Below, one piece after another: positions 47,680 to 59,027 of a stretch of 64,000 nucleotides of DNA. Within the stretch, counting starts at the first letter, position 1, and each line of letters starts with the position of its first letter. The DNA comes from Molossus alvarezi (Eukaryota > Chordata > Mammalia > Chiroptera > Molossidae). Location of the stretch: the NCBI GenBank assembly GCA_037176705.1, contig CM073885.1, forward strand, positions 166,336,290-166,400,289, written 5' to 3'. Position numbers and translations under genes: made by a program. The notes under the pieces were generated by a model, which saw only the letters and a list, made by a program, of their open reading frames with translations, ran no database searches and was not told the DNA's origin.

Positions 47680-48010
47680 ACTCATTCATTCAGCCTATTG
47701 TGTGCCTGTTCCCGTCCCCGGAAAAGCAGTAAACCAAGTCCTTGCCCTCAGGAGGATTATGGTTCAGTTGGGGGAAGCAAACCACACAGAAACATCTATG
47801 TGTGTAACGTGATGTAGTCATAAATGCTAAAAAAAAAAAAAAAGAGGATGGGAGCTGGGGGGTGATGGGAAATGCCCTGAGAAGGGGACGTGTGAGCAGA
47901 CACCTGGATGGACTGAGAGTGTGCACAGGTGGATATTTGGAGGATAGAGTGTAACAGGCAGTGGAAACTACAAGTACAAAGGTTCCTGAGCACATCCTAG
48001 GAGCAGCCTG
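47680..48010 (-). repeat. L2 3' end, antisense
   Basis: 'tcattcattcagcctattgt', 'agtccttgccctcaggagga', 'acctggatggactgagagtg', with a poly-A run at about 47830-47843. Confidence 0.65.
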
Positions 48011-48394
48011 CAGACCAGTGTGTCTCCGCACAGGGAAAGCGAAGCAGGCTGTGGGGAAAAAAGAAAGGAAGGGAGGAAAGGAAGGAAGAGAAGCACTGGC
48101 TGTTTTGTGGGGAAAGATGGGGGTTTGGAACAAGTGTGAAAATCAATCAGAGAGCTAGACGTCTAGATGTACCTGTAACCACCCACACTGAGAAGGAGGC
48201 TTGCTTAATGAGGTTTGTTGTTCACCAACATTTGCTGGCTCCTAGCGATTCCGGTTTTATTTTCTAAGTACTGTCAAGCTCGTTGGCTCCTAATTCTAGA
48301 ACGTTCCACGATTGGCAAGCCAGCCTCCTGCCTGCAGTGAGCATAGAAAGACAATGCGAGGTAGAAGAAAGGGCTGCCCATTATAACGGACACT

Positions 48395-48500
48395 CCTGAT
48401 TTGAATTTGGCTCCTCCTCTTAGCCCCGGTACATAATCTGGGACTCGGTTTTACTGTGCATACAATGAAGGTGATAACACTTCCTGAGAAGTAAATGTAA
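48395..48500 (+). repeat. MIR SINE fragment
   Basis: Diverged sense MIR: 'ctcctgatttgaatttggct', 'tctgggactcggttttactg', 'atgaaggtgataacacttcc'. Confidence 0.5.
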
Positions 48501-49190
48501 CAAAGACTATTAAGGAGCTCAGGTTCCTTACTTCAGGAACTATAGTTCCTGCACTTCAGAGCTCAACACATCTCAATTCTTTTTCTGCCCACTTTTGTTG
48601 GACTTCAGCATGCATTTCACCTGATGGCAAAGTCTGTGAGGATACGAAATAGGTTTTGTTTGTGTCCGTGCCCTCAGCAGAGTGTCTGAGTCATACATAG
48701 CAGGTGACACATTTAGAGCAAATCAATGCGTCTGTGCCATAGTGGCAAGTCAGCACACACCCAGGGTCCTGACACAGGCAGAAGCCATCTCCAGGTGAGA
48801 GACACAGCTACAGGAGCATCAGCAGTTGGCCTGAGTCCCCCAGGCTCTTTGTGGGGCTGGGGAGGTGGCTGACTCGCACCCTGAGCAGCAGGGAGTCACA
48901 GGCAGGACAGCAGGGGCACTGAGGGGCCTTCCTGGCACATTCTGCTCCTCGCTGGGCTCCTGGGGTTGTCTGCTGTTGTTTCCTTGTCTTTCCTGAGCAG
49001 CGAGAGGTGGGTAGTAGACCCAACTCCCCAGGTACCTTGAAGGACATTACTAATTTGAGCAGATATGTTCTCTCTTTATCCTTCCGAGACAATTCATTCC
49101 GTGTGTCATTGGAAGAGTGGGTTCTGTTCCCCATCTGGGTGCGGCTCATGTATGCACTTGATCAGCTCAGACCCTGGAAACCGGTCTCTT

Positions 49191-49438
49191 TTTAAATTTT
49201 TGTATCCTCACCTGAGGACATTTTTGCATTTATCTTCAGATAGAGCAGGAGGGAGAGAGGGCGGGAGAGAGAGAAACATCGAGGTGAGAGAGACACATCG
49301 ACTGGTTGCCACCCACATGACCCCAACAGGGGCCGGAGACAAATTGCAACCAAGGTACGTGCCCTTAGTGGGAACTGAACCCGGGTCTCTCTGGTCTACG
49401 GGCTGACACTCCAACCTCTGAACCAAACTGGCCAGGGC
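49191..49438 (-). repeat. Ves SINE, CCTC-hairpin-tail subfamily
   Basis: Full antisense copy. The tail on + is 'tcctcacctgagga'; the head ends 'aaactggccagggc'. Flanks 'ggaaaccggtctctttt' and 'ggaaactgttttctt' are a diverged duplication. Confidence 0.9.
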
Positions 49439-49784
49439 GGAAACTGTTTTCTTGTCATTACTTGTCAACCCTGAAGGAGTGATCCCATTCCTTGCCTGGG
49501 GGTCCTCAGCCATCTGGATGTGCGACACGGGCCGGGGAGCAGCAGGCCTGGGCACACAGCCCGGGTGAGCCCCCTGGAAAGAGGACTCTTGTGAACTGTC
49601 TTATTTTTAAAGCCCATGTAAACTTTACCTTTGCTCCAAAGCAGAATTGGAGAAAAATATTTTAGATGACTTAGCAGTTAAATTACTTAACATTTTGCTC
49701 ACAAAGCTTTCTGTAAAATGGACAGAGCTGGGTAATGACTCCTATGTATCCCTTGGAGGCTTCATAAACATATAGCCTGTGTTA

Positions 49785-50150
49785 TAGGCTGAATTGTGCC
49801 TCCTTAAAATTCTTATGTGGAAGACCTAATCTTCCAATGTACCGCAGAATGTGACCGTATTTGGAGACAGGGCCTTTAAAGAAATAATTAAATTAAAATG
49901 AGGTTCCCGAGGGCCCTAATCCAGGATAACCAGTGTCCTTATAGGAAGAGGACGTTAGGACAGGGACATTCACCCTCCGAGAGGTGACCATCCGTGAGCC
50001 AAGAAGAGAGGCTTCAGGAGAATGAAAGCCTGGGACACCTCGGTCTTGGAATCCAGGCTCCAGAAATGGGAGAAAATGAGTTTCTGTTGCTGAAGGCACC
50101 CCGTCTGGGGAATTCTGTTACGGCTGCTCGGACACCCTAAGAAAACCTGT
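49785..50150 (+). mobile_element. MaLR LTR (MLT1-like), sense
   Basis: 'aggctgaattgtgcctcctt', 'gtatttggagacagggcctt', 'agggccctaatccaggataa', 'ccagtgtccttataggaaga', then 'atgagtttctgttgctgaag' and 'ctgttacggctgctcggaca' at the 3' end. It faces a reversed relative at 50215. Confidence 0.65.
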
Positions 50151-50214
50151 GGCCACAAACGGCTGAGAAACACCGCCTGACACCGTCACCTCTGAGGACT
50201 GGCTCAGAGGTCCT

Positions 50215-50575
50215 AGTGGGGTACGGTATCAGTTGGCCAGAGCTGCCGAACCAGGGAGCATGAACGGGGTGGCTGCTTCTGAGGGCTGTGGGGGAGGGAT
50301 CTGTTCCAGGCCCCTCTCCTCAGCTTGCAGACAGCCGGCCGCCTGCTCCCTGTGCCTCTTCACATCGCCTCCCCTCTGTGTGTCTCTGGATTTAAAGGCC
50401 CCCCCCTTTTTATAAGAACACCAGTCATATTGGATCAGGACCCACCCTAACGAGCTCATTTTAATTTGATTCCCTCTTTAAAGACTCTCTCCAGATAAGA
50501 TCACATTCTGAGGTCCTGGGGTTTAGGACTTCAACATGCGCAGTTTGAGAGAGAATTAAGCTGATAACAGGCATC
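50215..50575 (-). mobile_element. MaLR LTR (MLT1-like), antisense
   Basis: Reverse orientation of the same type: 'gttggccagagctgccgaac', 'cagcttgcagacagccggcc', 'ataagaacaccagtcatatt', 'acccaccctaacgagctcat', 'aagactctctccagataaga'. Confidence 0.65.
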
Positions 50576-50649
50576 TTCTCAGTTAGAGGGTGGGCACTCC
50601 AGCCTCATGTGTTTGCCCCAGGTTATTATTCATCAGGAGTACTTCCACT

Positions 50650-50752
50650 GAGCATAGTGGAGTGCAAGGGGCAGAAAGACCTGGGTTAAAATCCGAACGT
50701 TACTACTCATTTGTGTATTCTCAAGCAAGTTACGGAATCAGTTGCATTTTCT
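50650..50752 (+). repeat. MIR SINE 5' part, sense
   Basis: 'gcatagtggagtgcaagggg', 'gacctgggttaaaatccgaa', 'attctcaagcaagttacgga'. Confidence 0.6.
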
Positions 50753-51260
50753 GTTTATTTAACAAATATTTACATAAAGAGCTTACACTTGCCGCCCAGC
50801 CAGTGTGGCTCAGCGGTTGAGCGTCGACCCGTGCATGAAGAGGTCGCCAGTTCGATTCCCAGTCAGGGCACATGCCCAGGTTGTGGGTCCAGTCCCCAGT
50901 GGGGGGCATGCAGGAGGCAGCCGATCAATGTTCTCTCTCATCGCTGTTTCTGTCTCTCTCTCCCTCTCCCTTCCTCTCTCTCTAAAAATTAATAAAGGAA
51001 AGAAAAGAACTTAACGATTGCCGACAAGCATCATTCTCAGTACTTTAGAGATAGTACCTCATTTAATACTTGTCATAACTGCAGCACAAAGGTACTATTA
51101 GTGTTTTATAGAAGGCAAACTGTTAAGTAACTGCTCAAGGACATGCAGCTAGTAAAGAATAAGCAAGATTTGAATCCACCTGCCACCTCGGTCAGGACTC
51201 TTGCTCTGCGGTGCTGGCGTGGATTTCTGGAATCTGTAAAATAATAACCACTAGGCAAGG
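50753..51260 (-). repeat. MIR SINE, antisense, split by a Ves SINE
   Basis: Left piece up to 50794; right piece 51010-51260 ('ggtactattagtgttttata', 'ctgctcaaggacatgcagct', 'gatttgaatccacctgccac'). Confidence 0.6.
50795..51007 (+). repeat. Ves SINE, AATAAAG-tail subfamily
   Basis: Full copy within an antisense MIR, with flanks 'gagcttacacttgccg' and 'gaacttaacgattgccg' as a diverged duplication. Confidence 0.9.
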
Positions 51261-52803
51261 TTGTGAGAATTCAGTAAAGGTTAGCTTCCTTCTCCCCTGA
51301 TGAATGTTAGCTTCCTATTCCCCGTATTTTCGTCACTTCATGTCCATATGATTAGAGGATAAAGGGACAAATATACCGGCCGAAGGATTAGGGGAAGGTC
51401 ATGCCATTTGGAATTATAAATTGAGGGGCAAAGACTAAACAATGTTATCATGAGAAACAGACAAACAAGAACAGATTTGTTTTGGACTGTAGTCCGACAG
51501 TTTTACTAGTTCTCAATGGTTATCCCTTCTGTTTTCTGAGAGATTTTAAACTGTTGTTGAACTAGTAATTCCATGATTTCGGTTTTGTTTTCACTCAAGT
51601 ACTTGTGGCTTGTTGGTTACATAACAGACTGACACTGGCCCAGTTTTTCTGTATCGGAAGCGTCGGATGTGGGGAGGATGGAAGCAGGGGTCATTTGTAT
51701 GTTTAGCTTCTGCCTGTGGTAGTTTTGCTAATGACTGAGGTGGACATGCTTCTGTGGTCTTTCGGTCCAGTGTTAAGTTTCATTAGGACATCGAACCCAT
51801 CTGATTCCTCACAGGAACGGGAAAGGCGTGGTCTAGCAGCTGGCACCCGGGGACGGGAGCAAATTACTATGTCTGGGAGCGCATCTTGAGCTCTGGTGTG
51901 TATAGCTACCAACAGAGCATCCATCCAACAAAATTACAGCACTTAGTATTTAAAAGAGCTTTGCACTTTGAAGAGGAAGAAGGAGCATTTTCTTTTCCAT
52001 CCCACATGTACTGGGAAAGGAGTTTCCAGTGGCATTGTTCTGCCTTTAAGAACATCCGTTCCCTTTTCTCTGTGCAGGTCAATGTAATTTGATCCGTATT
52101 CGTTATACAGGTTATTTCTAGAGCTCTCCGAGCCAGGCTCTGCATTAGGTACCCGCTGGGGAGATAAATATGTATGAGACACCGTTTATGCCCTCACTAT
52201 GCCTCATTCCGAAAACAGAAGAGCAGATATAATGAGTGCAATGAGCACAGTCCTATGGGATTTCAAAAGCAGCAGTGACACTTGATGGCCAGGGCATCAG
52301 AAAATCTCCCAGAAGTGGTGGGATCGTAGCTGAGCTGAGAAACTGATGTTCTTGACAGGCTTCTCGTGACCAAGCAAGAAAATAGTGTGCACCAGAGCAT
52401 GGATGCGAGGAGAGATGAGGGCCAAGGTCCATTTTAGATGAAACAGAGGGGTGCAGGGAGAGAAAGGGATGGCCAACTGGGTTTAATCTGGGTTAGAAAG
52501 GACCTTGAATGTTACTTTCTACAGGGTGACATTTATTCTTTAGTGAGGGTTTTGAACTGAGGAGTGAAATGATCTGAGCTGTCCTGTAAGTAATCTGGCC
52601 TCAAACTAATTAAGCTGAATTGAAGGAGCGAAAGGATGAAAGTGAGACGAGCTGCAATACTCTGGCAAGAAGCAGGAGTGGCCAGACGTGGGAAGGTGAC
52701 CAAGGGACTGGAAACAAGAGCTCTGCAGGGAAGATGAGCCAGGCTGGACCAATGATCAGATGTAAGAAGCAAAGACAATATCATGATTAAGGTAGCGCTT
52801 CTT

Positions 52804-52897
52804 CTTTTTTTTGGTACGTGCCCCTAGTGAGAACCGAACCCGGGACTCTCTTGTCCACAGGCTGATGCTCCAACCGTTGAGCCAAACCGGCCAGGGC
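52804..52897 (-). repeat. Short tRNA-only SINE
   Basis: 94 bp on the minus strand: tRNA-like unit ending at 'ggggcacgtacc', then an A-tail. Duplications 'aaggtagcgcttctt' (52789-52803) and 'aaggtagcacttctt' (52898-52912). A full Ves begins right after the second copy. Confidence 0.88.
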
Positions 52898-52912
52898 AAG
52901 GTAGCACTTCTT

Positions 52913-53155
52913 TTTCTTTTTTTTTTTTTTTATCCTCACCCAAGGACATTTTTCCATTTTTTGTTCAGATAGAGTGGGAGGGAGGGAGAGAGAAACATAG
53001 ACGTGAAAGGGACACATCGAGTGGTTGCCACCCACACGACCAACCAGGGCCGGGGACAAACTGCAACCGAGGTACGTGCCTTTAGCGGGAACCGAACCCG
53101 GGTCTCTCTGGACTGCAGGTCGACGCTCTAACCGCTGAGCAAACCCTGCCGGGGT
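52913..53155 (-). repeat. Ves SINE inserted at the same target as the short SINE
   Basis: Full antisense CCTC-hairpin copy between 'aaggtagcacttctt' (52898-52912) and 'aaggtagcacatctt' (53156-53170). With the short SINE it makes three copies of the same 15-bp target. Confidence 0.9.
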
Positions 53156-53476
53156 AAGGTAGCACATCTTCATGTGTATTGGTAGAGGTTCTGAGTGACA
53201 TTACTTAGTATTGGTAAAGAAATTAAGACCTTGTTCAAATCAATTCGCAATTGCACACATTATATAGTTTCTGTGCAGGATTTCTCAGAGCCGCCAATAT
53301 GCTTGTGTGCACTGTGAATCTCCAAGAAGATGACAGTGTTATCCCATTTCCAACATTATTTGTTCATAAAACTTCCATTTTATAAAAGAATTTTTAAAGA
53401 ACCTAGCATTTTCTGAGACATGCTATATACTACATTTGAAGAATAATGGTGTAATTAATAAAAACTGGGGAATGGA

Positions 53477-53661
53477 GCCCAGCCGGTGTGGCTCAGTGGT
53501 TGAGCCAAGATGTCGCCAGTTCAGTTTCTGGTCAGGGCACATGCCCAGGTTGTGGGCCCGATCCCCAGTGGGGGACATGCAGGAGGCGGCCAGTTGATGT
53601 TCTCTCTCATTGATGTTTCTGCCTCTCTCTCTCTCAAATCAATAAAGAAGAAAAAAATTTT
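53477..53661 (+). repeat. Ves SINE with deletion in the tRNA head
   Basis: AATAAAG-tail copy lacking the segment normally between 'ggttgag' and 'tcgccagttc' (about 15 bp lost). Duplications 'aaaactggggaatgga' and 'aaaactgggaaatgga'. Confidence 0.9.
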
Positions 53662-54131
53662 AAAACTGGGAAATGGAAATTATAATTTGGTTTGGACCAA
53701 AAATGATAAGTTGACATTGAGATTTGTTAAATTTGAGGTACCATAGACCAAGCAAGTTGGAAGCATCTAGAAGGTTGTATGTTTTGTGGGACTCCAGGTA
53801 AGGTGAGCAGTTAGGGTAGGAAGATAAATTTGGAGTTATCAACTAGAGGTGATAATTGAATTCATAGAGATGAGATTAGTATGGAAGAGAGAACAGGGGG
53901 AGACTTCTGTGTGAGATTGTGTGAGATAGAAGAGAGAACTAGCAAAGGAGGCTGAGAACGATGGTCAGAGAGAAAGAGAATTGGGATCTTGCTCTTTCAG
54001 GGAATTAGGATAGGACTCAGAAGACTAAGGAAGTGTTCAGCATTGCCAAATGTTGCAGAGAGACTGAGTGAAGGGGAGAGCTTTAAAGTATGGAAGATAA
54101 CTTCCTGGCCTTGGAAAGAATATAATGTGAG

Positions 54132-54348
54132 CTGGCCAGTGTGGCTCAGTGGATTGAGTGTTGTCCCATGGATTGAGAGGTCCCGGTTTGATTCCCGGTC
54201 AGGACACATGCCTGGGTTTCGGGCTAGATCCCCGGTGGGGGGTGTGCAGGAGGCAGCCGATTGATGTTTCTCTCTCACATGGTTGTTTCTATCTCTCTTT
54301 CTCCCTTCCTCTCTCTAAAAAAATCAATCAAAACATATTTTTAAAATA
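54132..54348 (+). repeat. Ves SINE, AATAAAG-type, diverged
   Basis: Head 'ctggccagtgtggctcagtg', an altered anticodon region, tail 'aaaaaaatcaatcaaaa'. Duplications 'agaatataatgtgag' and 'agaatagaatgtgag'. Confidence 0.9.
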
Positions 54349-54599
54349 AGAATAGAATGTGAGAGATGGGGTCTATTTAAGGAGTCTTGGAGTATCTTTA
54401 AGAGAAAGCGTGAACAGAAAGTATGTCCTATCCCTTATTTAGAGGATGTTATCAATGAAATAAAATAAACATTTAATGGATGTTTATTGAAGAAACAGGA
54501 TTCAGATTTTTTTTTTCTTTTTTAATGATATGAAAGACCTAAACATGACTAAGTAGCAGAAAAGGAGTAAGGTTGGGGGAGAACTACTTGCTTTACTGC

Positions 54600-54765
54600 T
54601 AAATTTCCTAGAACAGTAGTAGATCCTGAGTTGAATCCCTGGAGGGCTTGCTAAAACACAGACTGCTTCCCCACCCCAGAGTTTCTGGGAGGCCAGGAAC
54701 TTCCCAGGAGCTGCTGTTGCTGTTGATCTGGGGACCAAAATTTGAAAACCTCTCCTGGAGAAGGG
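54600..54765 (-). mobile_element. MER5A-like hAT-Charlie element
   Basis: 'tggagggcttgctaaaacac', 'ccaccccagagtttctggga', 'aacttcccaggagctgctgt', 'ggggaccaaaatttgaaaac' follow MER5A in reverse. Terminal repeats are eroded. Confidence 0.65.
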
Positions 54766-55034
54766 AGAATGAGGAATCCTGGTTGCAGGCGGATGGTGAG
54801 CCCTAGGAGAGAGAAAAGCCAAATGACCAGAAGTGAAAGGAGAAATAGTAGATAAAGACACATACAACTTTGAAGTGGGATAGGATAGAGATGACAGCTT
54901 CTGGAATTGTAGAATTATGTCCTAGAACCCAGAAAGTTGTCACTGTGGATATTGAAGTTAGACAATGAAGATGGACAGGATAGGGGAAAACGCTGGGCCC
55001 GGTGCTGAAACCATCAAGGAAGGTGGTGTAGGGG

Positions 55035-55545
55035 AGGAAAACATTTTTCCTCCTACCCTCCTAGGTTCTCTGGCTTGGGCCCTGTGAAATTAGACTGACC
55101 AAAGAGAGTTTAATGAGAGAAACACAGTTTATGTGGAAGAAACATAAATGAAGAGTAACTCAAAGGGGTGATTAAAACTGGGTCTTATCTAACATCTCAA
55201 CAAAGAACGGCAACTTTTCAGAGACGTAACAAGACAAAGGACAGTGATGTCAAGTTTCTCGGGAGGTGAACTGTGGGCAGGTAGATATGCAGGGGCGCTA
55301 ATGGAGTGAGGCTTACAGATCCAGTGTGGTGCCGGCTTTCCTTTTCATGGCCATGAAACTTCCCTGGGAGAGGGGATTTATGGCAGTCCGTTCTTCTACT
55401 GTTAGTCACTTGGAAAGCTCTGGGAAGGTGTCTTTCTGCATCGGCTGATTTTCATTTACCTCCAGCTCAAAGGAATTCTTATGCCGGTGTAGCATCTTCA
55501 GTGGTGACATATTCTGGTCCCTTACAGTGGATGTGAGCAGAAGGA
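55035..55545. repeat. Dispersed LTR-like repeat, copy B
   Basis: Related to 46935-47430 and in the same orientation: 'taccctcctaggttctctgg', 'gaaattagactgaccaaaga', and at the far end 'tcttatgccggtgtagcatc' with 'gtgacatattctggtccctt'. Confidence 0.5.
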
Positions 55546-55769
55546 AAGGACCTTTTATGAGATAGGCCATGATTGGGGTGGGGTGCAGGGGGTTACTGTG
55601 ATCTGGAAATGGTACCGAGGACAGTGAAGACCATATCAAACTTCTTAAGTTGAAAACAGTAGGAGAATACAAGTCCTCCACTGCGGAAAGTCCTGAGGAA
55701 GTTGATGTGATCAGACGTAATTGCTGTTTCAGCAAAGTCACAAGGCGGACTTAGGGGAACAGCAAGCGT

Positions 55770-55940
55770 TTAAACATAGAGCTTCTCATGAACTAACATC
55801 TTTCATCCTCACAAAGACCCTATGAGATGGGTACTATTATGCCCATTTTACAGTTAAAGAAGTGAAATAATGAAAGTTAGGTCATTTGCCAAATTCACAA
55901 AGTTGGTGAATGATGAAGCCGGGAGTTGAATCCAGTCTAT
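55770..55940 (-). repeat. MIR SINE, antisense
   Basis: 'catcctcacaaagaccctat', 'tgcccattttacagttaaag', 'gccgggagttgaatccagtc'. Confidence 0.7.
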
Positions 55941-57405
55941 GGGGAACTTCATAAAATCTTACCGTGCCTACTTAGCACATTTGACTTTCCATTCTTTCAC
56001 GGGTGCCTTCTCCGGGAGCCAGTGCCTGACGACAATGGCAGCTCAGGGACTTGCTTTGGGGTGCATTCCAGGAGCACTCCATCTTATAGGGGTGTTCCAG
56101 AGCTGCTGTTACCTAGACGTAATTGGAGACATAGGCCGCTTAGCATGGGGAAGGGGAACTCACAGTGTTGCACTTCTGTGCCTGGGTTTAGAACAAGAAG
56201 CTGGAGGGGATGGAGCTCAGAGTGCAGACCCAGAGCCCACAAGGTGCCCATTCTCACCAGAATGGAAGGCAAAGGGTGGACGGCAGGAGGCAGAAAACAT
56301 TTCATCAGGTTCAATGGCACAGATTCTCTCGTCTAGGTAGAATTTGTGTTGTTTTCTCTCTTCCTTGGGTCTGTATAATTCTCAAATTAAGAAGTTTGTA
56401 AACTCTAAAACTGTACTGTCAACACACAACTCCATCAATATTAAGGAATGAACAGTTTATAAAATATCTGTGCACTTTATTTCTTTTTAAAAATGGAAGG
56501 ACATGGTTACCGAATCCAGGGTTTGAATGTGGAAACCCAAACACGTTCCATGGGGGCTAAAAGCATCCTTTCACCAAAGTAGTTTGTTATTTCCATGCTA
56601 AATGTTTTTGATGCATTTTTTACCTCATTTCCTAAAACCCACTGCTCTTAGTAATTATTGAGAAGCAATAAGTTAAAAAATGTGGAAGGTAATGTAATGA
56701 GGTAGCTCACCCAGGGTTGTGGCTGAAGACAATGTGGGTGGTGAGGGAATCCCAAGAGCGGGGTCCTTCCCACTTTCTCTTCAGAAAACATTTCAGCATA
56801 GGTGGGAGGGCCTGGAATAGTGCAAGAATGACCCTCATGTGCTCCAGCTTACTTTTTTATAGAGGCAGAAAGATTCGCTACTGACATTTCAACATCTCCC
56901 TTGGGACATATTTAAGCTGCTACTGTAACACATAATGGGGGAATCAATGTCCAGGTTTGTAATCTTAACCATAAATTTGATAAAAATCTATTCAAGTGAG
57001 GAGATCGCTGTATGCTGCATTAGATTCTCAGTTGGTGGAGGGCAGGGATTTGAAGGATGAGCAGGTCTTGCAAACATCTGAGCATTTCTTCAATGGTTCT
57101 TGCATTTCGTCTTGCTTCTCAGCATACTTGGTGTGAGAAAAGCAACCTGCTTACTGGAGGCATCAACAATAAAGCAGCTGCCATCTGGGCAATTTAATCT
57201 GAGAAACTTCCAGTTCCAATTCTAATATTCTAAATGTCTAGCATGGAAATACCAAAAGGTTGAGAATCATTCTCGCAGGTCAAGCGTTACTGGACCAGGT
57301 AGACCCCCAAAAGCTCTCACCTCTCACCTGTTTTGTTTCAAATTTTGTTCGTAGACATTGCAGTCATGGTAGAGTGTTTCTGTCGTCAAGATACATCCAA
57401 TCTGG

Positions 57406-57651
57406 CCCTGGCTGGTTTGGCTCAGCGATTAGAGCATCGACCTGTGGTCCACAGAGACCGGGGTTCAGTTCCCGCTAAGGGCATGTACCTCAGCTGCAGT
57501 TTGTCCCCGGCCCCGGTTGGGTCATGTGAGTGGTGGCCACTCGATGTGTCCCTTTCACATCGATGTTTCTTTCTCTCTTCCTCTCTCTCCCTCCCACTCT
57601 ATCTGAATAAAAAATGGAAAAATGTCCTCCGGTGAGGATTAAAAAAAAAAA
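57406..57651 (+). repeat. Ves SINE, CCTC-hairpin-tail subfamily, young
   Basis: Full copy ending 'tcctccggtgaggatt' and an A-run. An 18-bp duplication 'aagatacatccaatctgg' / 'aagatacatccagtctgg' (one mismatch) flanks it. This is the last SINE in the window. Confidence 0.94.
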
Positions 57652-58269
57652 AAGATACATCCAGTCTGGCAGTTGACATCAGTGCTGTGTCAAACTGCAT
57701 CAGGACAGAATTTGTACAATATGACGTTGTCTTAATTAGGCATGACTGAGAAATGAAGTGACTTTAATACTGTGTTCTTATACTAGACAGACACCCTTTT
57801 CCCCTACAGTAAACGTTTGACCATTTCCTTCATTACTCTCCTCCCACAGAAAAGAGGGGCTTTGCACAAGTAAGAACTCTGTCCCCAAATTTCCTACACT
57901 CCCGTATCCTCCCCTGCTGCAGCTCTGTCTCGTAGGGACATTGCCCCGCAGAGTCACCAATGGTCACACAGTCCATTTTCGGCACGATAAATATAGGCAC
58001 ACGAGTGAATCTACATTTTCATTGCAATTAACTTTGAAAGCCTGTCTCTGTCAAACAGAATGCTAGGTTACAATGTCGTAGTCTCTACTTCTAGATAGAG
58101 CTCAATTTATTATGCCATTAGGTGTTCTTCAGAATCTGCCGTGGTTTTCAGTTCAGCATTTCAGCAGCTATATAAATTCAGGTCGCCACGGATAAAAGAG
58201 GTGGTCTAACCGCACATCTGGCTTTATTCCGACATATACACCATGATTTTTTCCAGTGTGCCCGTTCCA

Positions 58270-58622
58270 AACCCTGCATCTTAGTCTCCTTGGGCTACTA
58301 GACAGGATACCAGAGGCTGGGTGGCTTATAAGCAACGGACATGTATCTCACAGCTCTGGTGACCAGAATGCCAGTGTGGCTGGGTCCAGGCGAGGGCCCT
58401 CTTCTGGGCTGCAGGCAACCATTTTCAGTGTGTCGTATCCTCACATGGCAAGACAGCAAACTGGTATCTATTTATCAGGACACTAGTCCCATTGAGGAGG
58501 GCTCCACCCTCATGATGTAATCACCTTGCAAAGTCCTCCCTCCACGTACCATCACACAGGGCATTAGGATTTCAACATAGGAATTTGAGGAGGATATAAA
58601 CATTAAGTCCATAACACCCCGT
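58270..58622 (-). mobile_element. MaLR LTR (MLT1-like), antisense
   Basis: 'gaggctgggtggcttataag', 'catgtatctcacagctctgg', 'gtatcctcacatggcaagac', 'aggacactagtcccattgag', 'taccatcacacagggcatta'. Confidence 0.7.
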
Positions 58623-59004
58623 AAAAATGTTTATCTTACTGGATTGCTTGCATCTCAGTAAATTAAGTTCTTTTAGAAAAAGTCAGAATCTCTGTAAATA
58701 AAAACAAGCAGAACCATAGTAGCACATTTTCAGAAACAAAAACAAACCTGGTCAGTGATCACACTGAAAAACTGTCTTCCACTGATCTTTGCAACAGCAA
58801 ATACTATCAAGGTTGGCTTCTAGATAGAGGTCCTCTCCACCGAGTATAATTTCCATATTTCTGTTGTTGATCTTGGCAAAAAGTCAGCCAGGTACATGTC
58901 CAATGTGGTGGATTTATTTGGGAAAAACAAAGAACTGCAATTTGGAACACGCCCTGGCAAGTCACATGCATGACCACTAAAACAAAGAAGAAACAACTTT
59001 CACT

Positions 59005-59027
59005 GGGGGGGGGGGGGGGGGGGGGGG
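59005..59027 (+). repeat. Poly-G run (23 G)
   Basis: Uninterrupted run of 23 G on the sense strand. The length is likely to be unstable and prone to assembly error. Confidence 0.9.

Larger units (their letters stand above)
52110..54116 (-). repeat. Long L2, antisense, with SINE insertions
   Basis: Antisense L2 segments: 52110-52788 ('agccaggctctgcattaggt', 'tttgaactgaggagtgaaat', 'gagctgcaatactctggcaa') and 53700-54116 ('gataaatttggagttatcaa', 'actagcaaaggaggctgaga', 'gccaaatgttgcagagagac'). They are consistent with one degraded L2 separated by four SINE insertions and a 53171-53460 stretch I cannot assign. Confidence 0.65.

Noticed and set aside
55926..56340. Two overlapping open frames of 133 and 136 codons on the + strand
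   Set aside because: Both start inside or next to an antisense MIR, overlap in different frames, and resemble no known protein. The GC content makes long frames likely by chance.
5895..57651. tRNA-like sequences with A and B boxes on both strands
   Set aside because: All are heads of Ves or short SINEs, with mutated acceptor and anticodon arms and SINE bodies or A-tails attached. None is a functional tRNA gene.
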